This document shows positions 1-8,405 of a stretch of DNA of 64,000 nt, in pieces. Source of the DNA: Dyella_B humi (GTDB lineage Bacteria > Pseudomonadota > Gammaproteobacteria > Xanthomonadales > Rhodanobacteraceae); contig NZ_JADIKI010000023.1 of the NCBI RefSeq assembly GCF_044904605.1, forward strand, positions 620,001 through 684,000. Reading direction: 5' to 3'. The position numbers were made by a program, and so were the translations under genes. The notes beneath the pieces are model-generated. The model searched no databases and was not told the origin of the DNA. It saw only the letters and a list, made by a program, of their open reading frames with translations. The number at the start of each line of letters is the position of its first letter. Position 1 is the first letter of the stretch.

Positions 1-1
1 T

Positions 2-907
2 GCCGGCATGAGCGAGCTGCTACGCCATTCCATCGGCGAGCACATCGCACTGCAGCTAGCGTTGCCGGACGATCTGCGGCCCGCGCACTGCGATGCGAAC
101 CAGCTCGAGAACGCCATTCTCAACCTGGCGATCAATGCGCGCGACGCTATGCCACGCGGTGGCCGCCTGCGCATCGAGGCGGCCAACGTCAACGGCGACG
201 ATCCCGCTGCCTTCACCGCGCTCGATCCTGACGGCAGCTACGTGAAGATCACCGTGGCCGACAGCGGCGCCGGCATGCCAGCCGACGTGAAAGAGCGCGC
301 GTTCGACCCTTTCTACACCACCAAGCCGGTCGGCCAGGGCACAGGACTAGGGTTGTCCATGGTGTACGGCTTCACCCGCCAATCCGGCGGTCATTGCGTG
401 ATCGACAGCGAACTGGGCGAAGGCACGCGCATCACCCTGCTGCTGCCGCGTTACGTGGGTCCGGTGCAGCCCGCGGTGGAGCCGGTAGCCAATGTGGAGC
501 GCCCCGCCGCGCGCGGCGAGCACATTCTGCTGGTGGAAGATCAGGGCGCAGTACGCGACGCTATCACCGAGGTGCTCGGTAAACTCGGTTACGTGGTGAT
601 GCAGGCATCCGACGGATTGGAAGGCATATCGATCGCGCTGGCGGGCAAACCGTTCGATCTGATCATCACCGACGTAGGCCTTCCCGGCGTCAATGGGCGC
701 AGCCTTGCCGAAACCGTGCGCAGCAGGCAACCAAACGTACCGGTACTGCTAATGACCGGCTACGATCCCAGCGCCGCTCATTCGTCCCTTAGCCTGCCCG
801 CAGGCATGGCGCTGCTGTCCAAGCCGTTCAACGTGGATGCGCTCAGTGAGCAGGTGCGGCGGCTGATCGAATGGCGCCACGCGAGACTGGAAACACGGCA
901 CTCCTAA
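2..907 (+). CDS. Hybrid sensor histidine kinase, C-terminal part (partial)
   Basis: The reading frame is already open at the window edge, so the true start lies upstream. The first residues belong to the region just after a dimerisation/phosphoacceptor domain. A histidine-kinase ATPase domain follows, with an N-box (NAILNLAINARDAMP), a G1 box (DSGAGMP) and a G2 box (GTGLGLSMVYGF). After a short linker comes a receiver domain (HILLVEDQ, phospho-acceptor Asp in IITDVGLPG, conserved Lys in LLSKPF). Kinases of this form phosphorylate their own or a partner receiver in response to a signal. The sensing domain is outside the window, so the signal is unknown. The protein ends shortly after the receiver, with no output domain. 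Confidence 0.9.
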   Translation, partial: AGMSELLRHSIGEHIALQLALPDDLRPAHCDANQLENAILNLAINARDAMPRGGRLRIEAANVNGDDPAAFTALDPDGSYVKITVADSGAGMPADVKERAFDPFYTTKPVGQGTGLGLSMVYGFTRQSGGHCVIDSELGEGTRITLLLPRYVGPVQPAVEPVANVERPAARGEHILLVEDQGAVRDAITEVLGKLGYVVMQASDGLEGISIALAGKPFDLIITDVGLPGVNGRSLAETVRSRQPNVPVLLMTGYDPSAAHSSLSLPAGMALLSKPFNVDALSEQVRRLIEWRHARLETRHS

Positions 908-1093
908 ATCACCCACGTCGCGCAAGAGAACGTCGAAAAAGAAATTCAACGACACCGATGAGTGGCGCGTGTGTGCCCGGTCGACGGGGATGGGCTGCGA
1001 AGACGCGTGCAACTTTCTCCGGCGTATGATTCGACGCGCGTCATCGCCCCGAAGCGACTTGTCGAACATCCCCTCTCATCAGGAATGCTGCCG

Positions 1094-1603
1094 ATGAAAT
1101 CGATCTTCCTTGCATCAACGCTTGTTCTGCTGACCGGTGCGTCGTTTGCCGCTGAGCAAACCGCCAATGTGCAGCGCATCAATCCTTCCACGCTGAGCGC
1201 GCCGCATGGCTATACCCACGTGATCACCGTCGACGGCGGACGCACGGTATACATCGCCGGACAGGTGCCGCTCGATCAGCATGGCCAGCTCGTTGGCGTC
1301 GGCGATTTCGCGGCACAAGTGCGGCAGACCTTCGAAAACCTCAAAGCCGCACTGGCAGCCGGCGGCGCGAATTTTTCCGATGTAGTGCAGATGACTACCT
1401 ACGTAACGGACATGTCGCAGGTCGACACGTACCGGAAGATCCGCAACGAATACATGACCGGCCCTTTGCCCACGGCAACCCTGGTGGAAGTGAAAGGCTT
1501 GTTCCGCAAGGACGTGATGCTTGAAATGAGCGCAGTAGCCGTCGTGCCTGCGGCGGCACCGCATCCGTCCGTGAAGCCCGCGGAGCATACGCCCAAGGGT
1601 TGA
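1094..1603 (+). CDS. RidA family protein with signal peptide
   Basis: The 169-residue product starts with MKSIFLASTLVLLTGASFA, a clear Sec signal peptide, so this copy is probably periplasmic. The remainder fits the RidA/YjgF/UK114 fold: an IAGQVPLD segment, the helix around FENLKAALAAGG, then VVQMTTYV and PTATLVEV. Cytosolic RidA hydrolyses reactive enamine/imine intermediates to 2-oxoacids. Exported relatives are common but their substrates are mostly unknown. The ATG at 1094 is chosen because it gives the signal peptide; the frame is open further upstream to 962. A C-terminal Pro/His-rich tail of about 20 residues is extra to the fold. Confidence 0.85.
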   Translation: MKSIFLASTLVLLTGASFAAEQTANVQRINPSTLSAPHGYTHVITVDGGRTVYIAGQVPLDQHGQLVGVGDFAAQVRQTFENLKAALAAGGANFSDVVQMTTYVTDMSQVDTYRKIRNEYMTGPLPTATLVEVKGLFRKDVMLEMSAVAVVPAAAPHPSVKPAEHTPKG

Positions 1604-1698
1604 TGGCGGCCCATGCAGGCAATCACTAACGCGCGCATGATGGGCAGCGCAGCCGGGCGCCCTGCCCCGCCACCCTTGCCCACAATGAGGAACTTCCC

Positions 1699-2043
1699 AT
1701 GTTGGATTGGCTCGATTACCGCAAGCAACTGCTGGGCCGCATCGGCGAGATCGGCAAACTCAGCCCCGACACCGTCGCCGGCTATCAGACCCTGTCCAAG
1801 GCCGGCCAGAAAACCGGCCACCTGGATGCCAAGACCCGCGAACTGATTGCCTTGGCTGTCGCCGTCACCACCCGCTGCGACGGCTGCATCACCGTGCACA
1901 CCGGTGAAGCGCTGAAGCACGGCGCCACCCATGAGGAGATCGCCGAGGCACTGGGCGTGGCTATTGCCCTTAATGCGGGCGCCGCGCTGGTGTACTCGGC
2001 CAGGGTGATGGATGCGGTCGGGGCGCACGAGGCGGGGCACTGA
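1699..2043 (+). CDS. Carboxymuconolactone decarboxylase/AhpD-like protein
   Basis: The 114-residue protein has the all-helical CMD/AhpD fold signature. It contains RELIALAVAVTTRCDGCITVH, in which the CxxC pair and the following His match the redox-active motif of AhpD-like alkylhydroperoxidases. The downstream segment EEIAEALGVAIALNAGAAL is also typical. Members either reduce peroxides via the CxxC pair or act on lactones; the retained CxxC-H favours a redox role. A ribosome binding site (GAGGAA) lies about 6 bases before the ATG. It stands alone, about 95 bases after the RidA-like gene on the same strand. Confidence 0.88.
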   Translation: MLDWLDYRKQLLGRIGEIGKLSPDTVAGYQTLSKAGQKTGHLDAKTRELIALAVAVTTRCDGCITVHTGEALKHGATHEEIAEALGVAIALNAGAALVYSARVMDAVGAHEAGH

Positions 2044-2100
2044 TAAGGTGCCTTAAAAAAAGCCTCCGCCGTACGGGTATCTCCATTCATGCCGGAATCG

Positions 2101-2216
2101 GCTCCCTCCCCTGCTTGCAGGGGAGGGTTGGGGTGGGGTGAGTACTAGCCGGAAACTTTCCCACAAGTGTTCACCCCCTCCCAACCTCCCCCTGCAAGCA
2201 GGGGGAGGGGCTTGCT
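2101..2216. repeat. Inverted-repeat element, copy 1 (C/G-rich arms)
   Basis: Two arms, CCCCTGCTTGCAGGGGAGGG and its near complement ending in CTGCAAGCAGGGGGAGG, flank a centre that contains AAGTGTTCACCCC. A nearly identical element lies at 42793-42906. Size and arrangement suit a non-autonomous palindromic element (paired REP or MITE). It could also fold as a terminator for the gene before it. Confidence 0.8.
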
Positions 2217-2342
2217 CCATGCTTCTCCCACGGCACACCCGCCCCCACCCCATTTCAAAATCCGCCCCACCAAACGTCTCACATCAAGGCCGTCTCGCAT
2301 CGGCCGATGACCTGGCTACCTGACGCGGTGACGGCTGTGCCC

Positions 2343-2585
2343 ATGACCCTCCAAGAAATCGAGCAACGGCTTGCGGATTTGCAGGGCGCCATGCCGCGCC
2401 TGCTGCAGGACAACCACGGCACCGAGTTCTGGATCGAGTTTCTGGAGCGCGCCGATGCCATTCGGGACCGGGTATCGCTCGATCTCTATGACTGGGTCAC
2501 CGAGCGGATCTACGAAGTGCTGGTCAGCTACGGCATTTCGCCGCCCTCGCAATGGATACTCATGGCGGCCGCCAGAGCTTCCTGA
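2343..2585 (+). CDS. Hypothetical protein, small acidic
   Basis: I do not recognise this 80-residue protein. It begins MTLQEIEQRLADLQG and is probably helical. It has an acidic centre with several aromatic residues (FWIEFLERADAIRDR, LYDWVTERIYEVL), which looks like real coding sequence. The frame is open back to 2307, so a start 12 codons earlier is possible. Neither start has an obvious ribosome binding site. Confidence 0.55.
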   Translation: MTLQEIEQRLADLQGAMPRLLQDNHGTEFWIEFLERADAIRDRVSLDLYDWVTERIYEVLVSYGISPPSQWILMAAARAS

Positions 2586-2663
2586 TCCGATTCAAGGAAA
2601 CCCAGCGCCGGTCGATAGGATTCTCAGGGCTTCAATCGATGCGGAGCCTTGGGGGGTTCCATC

Positions 2664-2849
2664 ATGACTACATCATCCGTCGTTGCAGCACTGATGCTGC
2701 ATAACCAATCCTGCTCCCAGTGCCGCATGGGCGAACCGTGCCTGGTCACCGAGCGTATCCAGGACGAATGGCTGCGACGGCAAGCCGCCAAACCATCCGA
2801 AGCAACCAAGATGAAGGCACCGTCCTGGCCGGCCGAACACGCGGCCTGA
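2664..2849 (+). CDS. Small hypothetical protein with Cys-x2-Cys
   Basis: The predicted 61-residue peptide starts at an ATG preceded by a G-run (GGGGGG) acting as a possible ribosome binding site. It contains SCSQCRMGEPC, three cysteines that could bind a metal or form a disulfide, followed by a charged helix. No family is recognised. It lies about 80 bases after the previous small gene on the same strand and just before a hairpin, so it could be the last gene of a short transcript. Confidence 0.45.
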   Translation: MTTSSVVAALMLHNQSCSQCRMGEPCLVTERIQDEWLRRQAAKPSEATKMKAPSWPAEHAA

Positions 2850-2876
2850 TGTGCGCTTGAGCGACCAGCAGTCGTA

Positions 2877-2915
2877 AACCGGGCCGCTCCCTACGGAACG
2901 ACCCGGCAGGTTTTC
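2877..2915 (+). terminator. Possible Rho-independent terminator
   Basis: An imperfect stem (CCGGGCCGCTCC pairing with GGAACGACCCGG around a CTAC loop, two mismatches) is followed by CAGGTTTTC. It lies 28 bases after the small gene ending at 2849. Confidence 0.4.
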
Positions 2916-3032
2916 ATTGCCTATGGATGCAAGCCGCTGATCGCCTCCAAAAAAACATCAGGTCAACGATGAAGCTGCACTCATAGGAGCAGTGCACGAC
3001 CGCGCGCCATAACCGGCGCGCGTGATTTGCTG

Positions 3033-3215
3033 TTACAGGCATTCCCCAGCTATCGCCATTGTCGGCGGCACTCCCCAGCTTGCTTCAAGCTCTGCAACGC
3101 AATGTGCGCGGTAAGCGTCATGCAAGATGACACGTGCCGTCTCGAGGAAGCTGGGCAAGTTCGATGCGAATTTCGGCACGATCCAGGCATCGGCACCTTG
3201 CGCCTGCTCGGAGTA
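3033..3215 (-). pseudogene. Possible remnant of a gene (C-terminal fragment)
   Basis: On the minus strand about 60 codons ending at 3033 read like genuine protein (for example AWIVPKFASNLPSFLETARV and ELEASWGVPPTMAIAGECL). Upstream the frame runs into the antisense of the small membrane-protein gene at 3262, so no proper start is seen. It could be the surviving end of a decayed gene. I do not recognise the family. The rest of 2850-3261 holds nothing else I can support. Confidence 0.25.
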
Positions 3216-3261
3216 AGCTTGGCCCACTCCAATGGGGAGGAACCGGGGAAGCGAGGGGTTT

Positions 3262-3444
3262 ATGCATCCGCATCCGTTCTTTGGTCTGGTCGCTGCCATC
3301 CTGGCCGTGATTCCCGCCTGGAAGATCGTCTCCAAAGCCGGCTACAACGGCGCGTGGTCATTGCTGATCTTCGTACCGCTAGTCAACATCATCATGATGT
3401 ATGTGTTTGCGTTTAATCAGTGGCCCATAGAGAAGAAGCTCTAA
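3262..3444 (+). CDS. Small inner-membrane protein (60 aa)
   Basis: This short protein has two predicted membrane segments (FFGLVAAILAVIPAW and SLLIFVPLVNIIMMYVFAF) separated by KIVSKAGYNGAW, and a charged end WPIEKKL. The same layout occurs in the C-terminal part of a group of small uncharacterised proteobacterial membrane proteins. The ATG at 3262 is preceded by GAGGGG. Function unknown. Confidence 0.65.
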   Translation: MHPHPFFGLVAAILAVIPAWKIVSKAGYNGAWSLLIFVPLVNIIMMYVFAFNQWPIEKKL

Positions 3445-3457
3445 TCAATTCCGGATT

Positions 3458-3539
3458 CGTCGTCCCGGCGAAAGCCGGGATCCAGCGTCTTTAAGCATCT
3501 AAGAAGTCACTGGACCCCGGCTTTCGCCGGGGCGACGAT
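3458..3539. repeat. Palindromic REP-type pair
   Basis: Two opposed hairpins, CGTCCCGGCGAAAGCCGGGA and its complement-like partner near 3510-3539 (CCCCGGCTTTCGCCGGGG), flank about 25 bases. It lies between the convergent small membrane gene and the acyltransferase gene, so it may also stop transcription from both sides. Confidence 0.75.
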
Positions 3540-3604
3540 TTATTCAGGCTGCGCATTGCCATGCATGCCGTAGCAGTGCTTATTCCGATGATTCGATATC
3601 AGCT

Positions 3605-4774
3605 TCATGGTCCGGTCACTTCGTGGCTGCGGGACTCACGAGTTGCAGCCTTTATGTTTAGCCAAGAAGGCAGCCGCATCTGAAGCAACAACTTACGTAC
3701 CCATCTAGAAAGCGGAACTTCAACGTAACGAAAAGTTACCCAAGCACAGATCACAGCAGCAATAGGACGTGCGACAAAAAGCACAATCCGAAACGTACTG
3801 TGATCCATAGGAATGTGGGCAACGATACGGTACAAAACTTCAAAAACATAAACATGGATCAGATAGAGCGAATAGGAAATCTCGCCCATCCATACGGACC
3901 ACGCAGGCACCTTGGCGGCGCCGATCTTTGCAAGCATCACCATGCCAAGGAAAAGAATGGCCACTGGCGCTGCCCAACCGCGCGGACCGAAGAAGTTCAC
4001 CATCCCTACGCGATTCCATCCCAACAAAAGCATCGTGAACAGCAACGCTATGGTGGCGTAGACGATGGCACGCTGTTTAATTCTGAAACGACAGCCATAT
4101 AACCAACCCGCGGCCATGCCTACTATGAAATCCCACACGATCGGATTGATGGGGAGATTCGCGTATCTCGACCATTCCACCAGTGGCTGCGATGCCACGC
4201 CGAGGTTATAACCTCCACGAAAGAGGGGAATCGCCATTAGGGTCAACGCAAACCATGCCGCCATCACCCCATAGCGCCAACGCCCGAAGAGCATGCAAGC
4301 GGCGAACACCAGGTAGAAATAGCACTCAAAGCACAAGGTCCAGGCGACGCCAACGGCCATCTGGAAATAAATACCTGACGCAGCCGGGTTGTGCGGAATA
4401 AAAGCTAACCCCTCCAGGTAAGGAAGAAAGATGGATGGATTAGTAAAGCCGTGAACGCCATGGTGATCCACGGCCACAGCCATCAACGTCACGACAGCAA
4501 ACAAGGGCCAGATCCTGGCTGCGCGCTTGGCGACGAATCTCCAAGCATAGGCTTTGGTTCCATCGAAACTCTGAGTGGTCAACACCATCAGAAAGCCACT
4601 GATGACGAAAAACAGGTCAACGCCCATGCCCATCGGCAACAGTATGTGGTTGGCAACCGCCTTCCCCGCCTCAGTGTCCAGAAGAACACTACGGCTATGA
4701 ACCATCACGACCATGAAAGCCGCGATACCCCGCAGCGCCTGCACCCACTCTAGCCTTTTCTCCGATGCACTCAT
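3605..4774 (-). CDS. Acyltransferase 3 family membrane protein (OafA/YrhL-like)
   Basis: The 389-residue polytopic protein carries the family's N-terminal signature: WVQALRGIAAFMVVMVHS, with its catalytic-type His, then GVDLFFVISGFLM. About ten hydrophobic segments follow, including the late block SYSLYLIHVYVFEVLY. Such enzymes transfer acetyl, succinyl or similar groups onto sugars of surface polysaccharides or glycolipids. The ATG at 4774 (MSASEKRLEWVQ) is chosen; a GTG 25 codons upstream keeps the frame open. The gene is visibly more AT-rich than the window average and faces a methyltransferase operon, suggesting an acquired patch. Confidence 0.88.
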   Translation of the reverse strand: MSASEKRLEWVQALRGIAAFMVVMVHSRSVLLDTEAGKAVANHILLPMGMGVDLFFVISGFLMVLTTQSFDGTKAYAWRFVAKRAARIWPLFAVVTLMAVAVDHHGVHGFTNPSIFLPYLEGLAFIPHNPAASGIYFQMAVGVAWTLCFECYFYLVFAACMLFGRWRYGVMAAWFALTLMAIPLFRGGYNLGVASQPLVEWSRYANLPINPIVWDFIVGMAAGWLYGCRFRIKQRAIVYATIALLFTMLLLGWNRVGMVNFFGPRGWAAPVAILFLGMVMLAKIGAAKVPAWSVWMGEISYSLYLIHVYVFEVLYRIVAHIPMDHSTFRIVLFVARPIAAVICAWVTFRYVEVPLSRWVRKLLLQMRLPSWLNIKAATRESRSHEVTGP

Positions 4775-5100
4775 CTTGGTGAGTGAGTACTTTCGCTCGT
4801 TTGGTTGTGAGGGCGCCGTACTTCCAACGGATATTGGATCAAGCTGCACACAGTGCTATCGCAGTTGATTTCCCTATCTCCTTCATTTGCCCTTATCCGG
4901 CACGCACCTTTTACGTTGTTTACGCGCTAGCAGTCGGTGACGAGCTTGCTTCAACAAGCTCGAGAGTTATGGCAGCACATGACAAAGAAGCCCAATGCCT
5001 AAGCTTCACGCAACCTTTCACTACTTAACCAGCACTCACCCGCGAAAGGCCCTTTCAGCCTGCGCTGGAAGATCGCTTAACGCATAACGCAGCCTGAGAC
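4775..5100. other. Divergent intergenic region
   Basis: These 326 bases separate the leftward acyltransferase from the rightward methyltransferase and must contain both promoters. The stretch is AT-rich, but I could not single out convincing -35/-10 pairs or operator repeats. Open frames here lack protein-like composition. Confidence 0.5.
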
Positions 5101-5790
5101 ATGCCGGGGGATCACGGCCGTCAAAACGGCAACGCATTTGTCAGCAAGGTAGTCGACGACATGCATACTGGTGAGCAGTACCACACGTTCATTCTTAGCT
5201 CGCAACGAGATCGGGTGGTGCGTGACAGGTTTCAGAAGATGGCGCTAGACTTTCTTCCTGATGGAGCAGACGTGCTCGATTTTGGTGCTGGCACCGGTAT
5301 TGACGCAAAAGCGTTTTCCGCCAGGGGGCACCGCACCTTTGTGTATGAACCTTCGGAGGCGATGCACGAGTACTTGGCGGAGTATTGCCGTGACGAAATT
5401 GCTCGAAAAAGCATAGTCACGATTCCATCGCATCTCGCCTGCAGGGTGCAGGCAGTCACGGCGAACTTTGCAGTCCTCAATCATTTCGAAAGTCACACTT
5501 CGCTTTTTGAAGAGTTGTCACGCGTGGTCCCTCAGGGCGGCTTCGTCCTGGCCAGCATGCTCAATCCTTATTACCTCGGCGATGCGCGTTACGGTTGGTG
5601 GCGGGCGAATCTCATAAATCTTATGCGACGTGGCCACTACGCCATTGCAAGTGAAAGCCGCATCCATCGTTTTACGCCGCGTGTCGTGGCGCGAGCAGCG
5701 GCACCGTATTTCCGGTTGGAGCGCCTCACTCCGCGTGGCTTCGGATTGGCCACCCAGCTCTATATGTTCTTGCTATTCCGGCGCACCTGA
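5101..5790 (+). CDS. Class I SAM-dependent methyltransferase
   Basis: Motif I of the Rossmann methyltransferase fold is clear at about residues 57-66 (VLDFGAGTGID), followed by FVYEPSEAM, whose Glu is the expected ribose-binding acidic residue. Later come the motif around AVLNHFESHTSLFEELSRVVPQGGFVLAS and a C-terminal substrate region (LINLMRRGHYAI, RIHRFTPRVV). The layout matches ubiE/bioC-like small-molecule methyltransferases; the acceptor is unknown. The product is 229 residues from the ATG at 5101, or about 20 fewer from an in-frame ATG at 5161. The stop is one base before the next gene's ATG, so the two are an operon. Confidence 0.85.
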   Translation: MPGDHGRQNGNAFVSKVVDDMHTGEQYHTFILSSQRDRVVRDRFQKMALDFLPDGADVLDFGAGTGIDAKAFSARGHRTFVYEPSEAMHEYLAEYCRDEIARKSIVTIPSHLACRVQAVTANFAVLNHFESHTSLFEELSRVVPQGGFVLASMLNPYYLGDARYGWWRANLINLMRRGHYAIASESRIHRFTPRVVARAAAPYFRLERLTPRGFGLATQLYMFLLFRRT

Positions 5791-5791
5791 C

Positions 5792-6715
5792 ATGTGGAAA
5801 GATTGGCTAAGGCCGTTCGTGCGTCCACTGCCGCAATGGTCTCCGGTTGCCATTGCTCCTCCATCACGGGTGGTCACCGCCACTTTGCATTGGGACGGCC
5901 AATCGGCAGATGTCACGGCAGACCACACGGTAGCTTCGCTCAAGCCACTCACAATTGCGACCAGCCTTGATGCCGGCCAACATCCCATACTTGAATACCG
6001 CGATAACGTCACAGGAAAGCTACTCGGCGTTTTGCGTCTGGCGCGGACAGCGTCAGTCACCACCGAAAAGACATCTCTCGCCCTCTACCACGTTGCAACT
6101 GGCGAACACCGCTGTCTAGTGTGGCCGCGTCGCTCATGGAACGCGTGGCTCCAGAACCGCAGCATGCTGAAGCATCGTTCGTCGAATCACCTCAATATGG
6201 AGCCTGCCACAGCACAGCAGCTCATGATCGCCTATCTATGTCCGCGCCCGGTGGTCCTTGTCTCTGTCGGCGCGCCAGGCCACCAAAATATGTTCCCAAT
6301 GGATTTGATTGGCCCGCTGGAACGGAGTGGATTTTTTTCGCTCGCGCTACGCAGCACCAACGTTTCAGAGCCAACCATGCGCGAGGTGCGCAAGCTTGCT
6401 CTCTCTAACATTCCTTCGACAATGAAAGCGACTGTTTACAAGCTCAGCGAGCATCATAAGCAGCCGCTGATGGATTGGAATGCGCTTCCGTTTCCTGTTC
6501 GGCCATCGCGGAAATTTGGCATTCCAGTAGTGGCTGCAGCGTTACGCATTCAAGAGTTGACCATTGTGCATAGCCAGGTGATTGGCTCGCACACGTTCTT
6601 TCTTGGCCGCATTATTTCTGACGAGAATTTAGCGAAGGGCGCCCAACTGCATCACACGGCAGGCTTTCATCAAGCCTATCGTCACAGGCTGGATATGCCG
6701 TTTACGGTGGTATAG
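5792..6715 (+). CDS. Flavin reductase-like (FMN-binding split-barrel) protein
   Basis: The C-terminal 170 residues of this 307-residue protein resemble the NADH:FMN oxidoreductase/flavin-reductase-like split barrel: YLCPRPVVLVSV, then MFPMDLIG, FFSLALRSTN, a conserved-looking helix EVRKLALSNIP, and SQVIGSHTFFLGRI. The first 130 residues form an unrecognised beta-rich domain. Proteins of this fold bind FMN and supply reduced flavin or act directly on small molecules. The gene begins one base after the methyltransferase stop, so the two are translationally linked. The pair may modify one small molecule or lipid. The assignment of the fold is from pattern only. Confidence 0.68.
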   Translation: MWKDWLRPFVRPLPQWSPVAIAPPSRVVTATLHWDGQSADVTADHTVASLKPLTIATSLDAGQHPILEYRDNVTGKLLGVLRLARTASVTTEKTSLALYHVATGEHRCLVWPRRSWNAWLQNRSMLKHRSSNHLNMEPATAQQLMIAYLCPRPVVLVSVGAPGHQNMFPMDLIGPLERSGFFSLALRSTNVSEPTMREVRKLALSNIPSTMKATVYKLSEHHKQPLMDWNALPFPVRPSRKFGIPVVAAALRIQELTIVHSQVIGSHTFFLGRIISDENLAKGAQLHHTAGFHQAYRHRLDMPFTVV

Positions 6716-6804
6716 CCCGCGCAGGGCAGCAAGAATGATTGCACCTCCCGCCAGATCGATAGCCGCATCGATACACCAGCCGCGTTTGATGCAACGCCAC
6801 TGTC

Positions 6805-6843
6805 GTGCGAAGCACTCCGAATAAATCTTCGTGTGCTTCGCAC
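6805..6843. repeat. GTGCGAAGCAC hairpin element, copy 1
   Basis: A stem of 11-12 base pairs (GTGCGAAGCAC with GTGCTTCGCAC) encloses about 17 bases with ATAAATCTT. The same stem and similar loop recur at 45525-45566. It sits between convergent genes and may also act as a terminator. Confidence 0.7.
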
Positions 6844-6861
6844 GCGCAGCGGATCAACTTC

Positions 6862-7245
6862 TTATGGCAGCGACGCCCCAAGCAAGCCCACCTTGTAGCC
6901 TGCCTCACGCAGCCGGCTGGTGGCTTTCATGCTCAACACCACCAGAATCACCAAGTTGACGAGCGGAATAAAACATCCGATCACCAACAGCACCTTGGTG
7001 CCGGTGGAATGTCCAAAGCCTCCGCAGAGGCGGAGGATACCGATGATCGACATCACCAATGCTACGAGGCTGGCTACCAACGCCAACCCACCAGATGAAT
7101 GCTGGAGCGCGATGGTTATAAAGTTCAAGATGATCGAATAGATAATCAGCTTCTGGCCGCTAGCGATCTGCTGCAGTTCGGCACTGTCCGACGGACGATC
7201 ATCAACCTGAGAACGCGGTGTTTCATACGGATTGTTGCTGCTCAT
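6862..7245 (-). CDS. Small membrane protein with cytoplasmic N-terminus
   Basis: The 127-residue protein starts MSSNNPYETPRSQVDD, a polar N-terminus common in uncharacterised proteins with four membrane spans. Hydrophobic segments follow (LIIYSIILNFITIAL, ALVASLVALVMSIIGIL, VLLVIGCFIPLVNLVILVVL). An excellent ribosome binding site (GGGGGAAG) precedes the ATG at 7245. Upstream in-frame codons to 7866 are antisense to another gene and are ignored. Function unknown. It lies about 60 bases downstream of the HELAH protein gene on the same strand and may be co-transcribed with it. Confidence 0.75.
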   Translation of the reverse strand: MSSNNPYETPRSQVDDRPSDSAELQQIASGQKLIIYSIILNFITIALQHSSGGLALVASLVALVMSIIGILRLCGGFGHSTGTKVLLVIGCFIPLVNLVILVVLSMKATSRLREAGYKVGLLGASLP

Positions 7246-7307
7246 ACTTCCCCCTGTCAGCGTGAAGACAGCCTGCCGGCCAGCGCACAGCAGGCAATTG
7301 AAAACCC

Positions 7308-8090
7308 CTAAGCGGTAACGGCTGCGGACCCCTGCAGGCGCCGCATGCCCCCATGCATTCCCGCTACGTCCTTGTACACGCGCTTGAAGATGCCGCGCAA
7401 GGCCGGCTTGAGATGCGGCAAGGTCTGCTGCGGGTCCACGCCAAGCGCGATCGACACGATCGCATGCATGTGCAACACCTCCGCTTCCGATATATAGCCC
7501 TGCTGCCGCCACCGCCAACCCACATTCCCTTGGGAATACTGCGCGAATTGGAAGCGGGAGTTGGCGAGAAAGATGCCGAAGCCCAGGAACACCGCCGCAA
7601 TATCGGTGGCCGGCTCCCACACCTCCCAGCCACCGGGCGGCGGTTCGGGAGACCCCGCTGTGCGGTAATGCGCAAGCTCGTGAGCGAAGGTAGCCACCAT
7701 CGACATGGGATCGCGCAATTGACGCGGGTGATAGGTAATCAGCGCCCCGCCTTCCTCCAATTTGCGAAAGGTCCCGGCGGGCGAACTTGGCGCATCCTTG
7801 ACGAATGCCTGCGGCGAAACCATGGGATTCGGATCGTCTTCCTGGCACTGCAAGGTGCATGGCCAATCCGCCATACCGGCGTAGACCTTGACCTGATGGA
7901 AGATCATTTCCGCGAAGGCGTGCCCTTGCGAACCGTCATGCGGAAAGAATTGCGGCGTGGGCAGGATCAGCCGGCGTTGCCTGAAAGCCTCGATGCCACC
8001 GGTATGTTCGAGTAGCCATTCGAAGCAGTCCAACTGCCATTGGGTCAACTCGGCGTCTAACAGCCGTCCTTTGCGAAACAGTCCGAACAT
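7308..8090 (-). CDS. Uncharacterised protein with zincin-like HELAH motif
   Basis: This 260-residue soluble protein contains ATFAHELAHYRTAG near residue 138, an HExxH zinc-binding motif. A candidate third ligand is the Glu in WEVWEPATDIAAVFLGFG about 20 residues later. That spacing resembles gluzincin-type metallopeptidases, but no known family is recognised. There is no signal peptide. The C-terminal part (HLKPALRGIFKRVYKDV) is helical. The ATG at 8090 is chosen because GGGGGATTC lies at the right distance; a start five codons upstream is possible. Confidence 0.72.
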   Translation of the reverse strand: MFGLFRKGRLLDAELTQWQLDCFEWLLEHTGGIEAFRQRRLILPTPQFFPHDGSQGHAFAEMIFHQVKVYAGMADWPCTLQCQEDDPNPMVSPQAFVKDAPSSPAGTFRKLEEGGALITYHPRQLRDPMSMVATFAHELAHYRTAGSPEPPPGGWEVWEPATDIAAVFLGFGIFLANSRFQFAQYSQGNVGWRWRQQGYISEAEVLHMHAIVSIALGVDPQQTLPHLKPALRGIFKRVYKDVAGMHGGMRRLQGSAAVTA

Positions 8091-8405
8091 GAATCCCCCG
8101 ATCATGCCTGAGCTTCCAATAATGCCGCACAGAATTGACTACCAGCAAATCAATTCTGTTTCTTGCTCTGCATACCCCTGGGATTGATGAATCCGGCAGC
8201 CCTAAAAAGCCTAAGCTCGCGTTCGCGACCTATCGGAACCAGACCTCGTTAGCGGTAGAGTGCGTCACAATGCTGACACAAATGATCGCCATAACGATGG
8301 CGACCGTGTATCGGATCTGCAGACCTTTTCGGCAGAATACGGCCTGTATAGCGTCCTTTGCATCTAGGGATGTCCAGGTAGAAATGCGCAAGCAGGGGGG
8401 CCTCA
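8091..8405. other. Intergenic region, divergent
   Basis: These 315 bases lie between the leftward HELAH gene and the rightward DUF3592 gene. I see no convincing gene, hairpin or repeat. Both promoters are presumably here. Confidence 0.4.

Noticed and set aside
6862..7866. A 334-codon minus-strand frame as one gene
   Set aside because: Its upstream 207 codons overlap the HELAH gene in another frame. Only the last 127 codons, with a strong ribosome binding site at 7245, look real.
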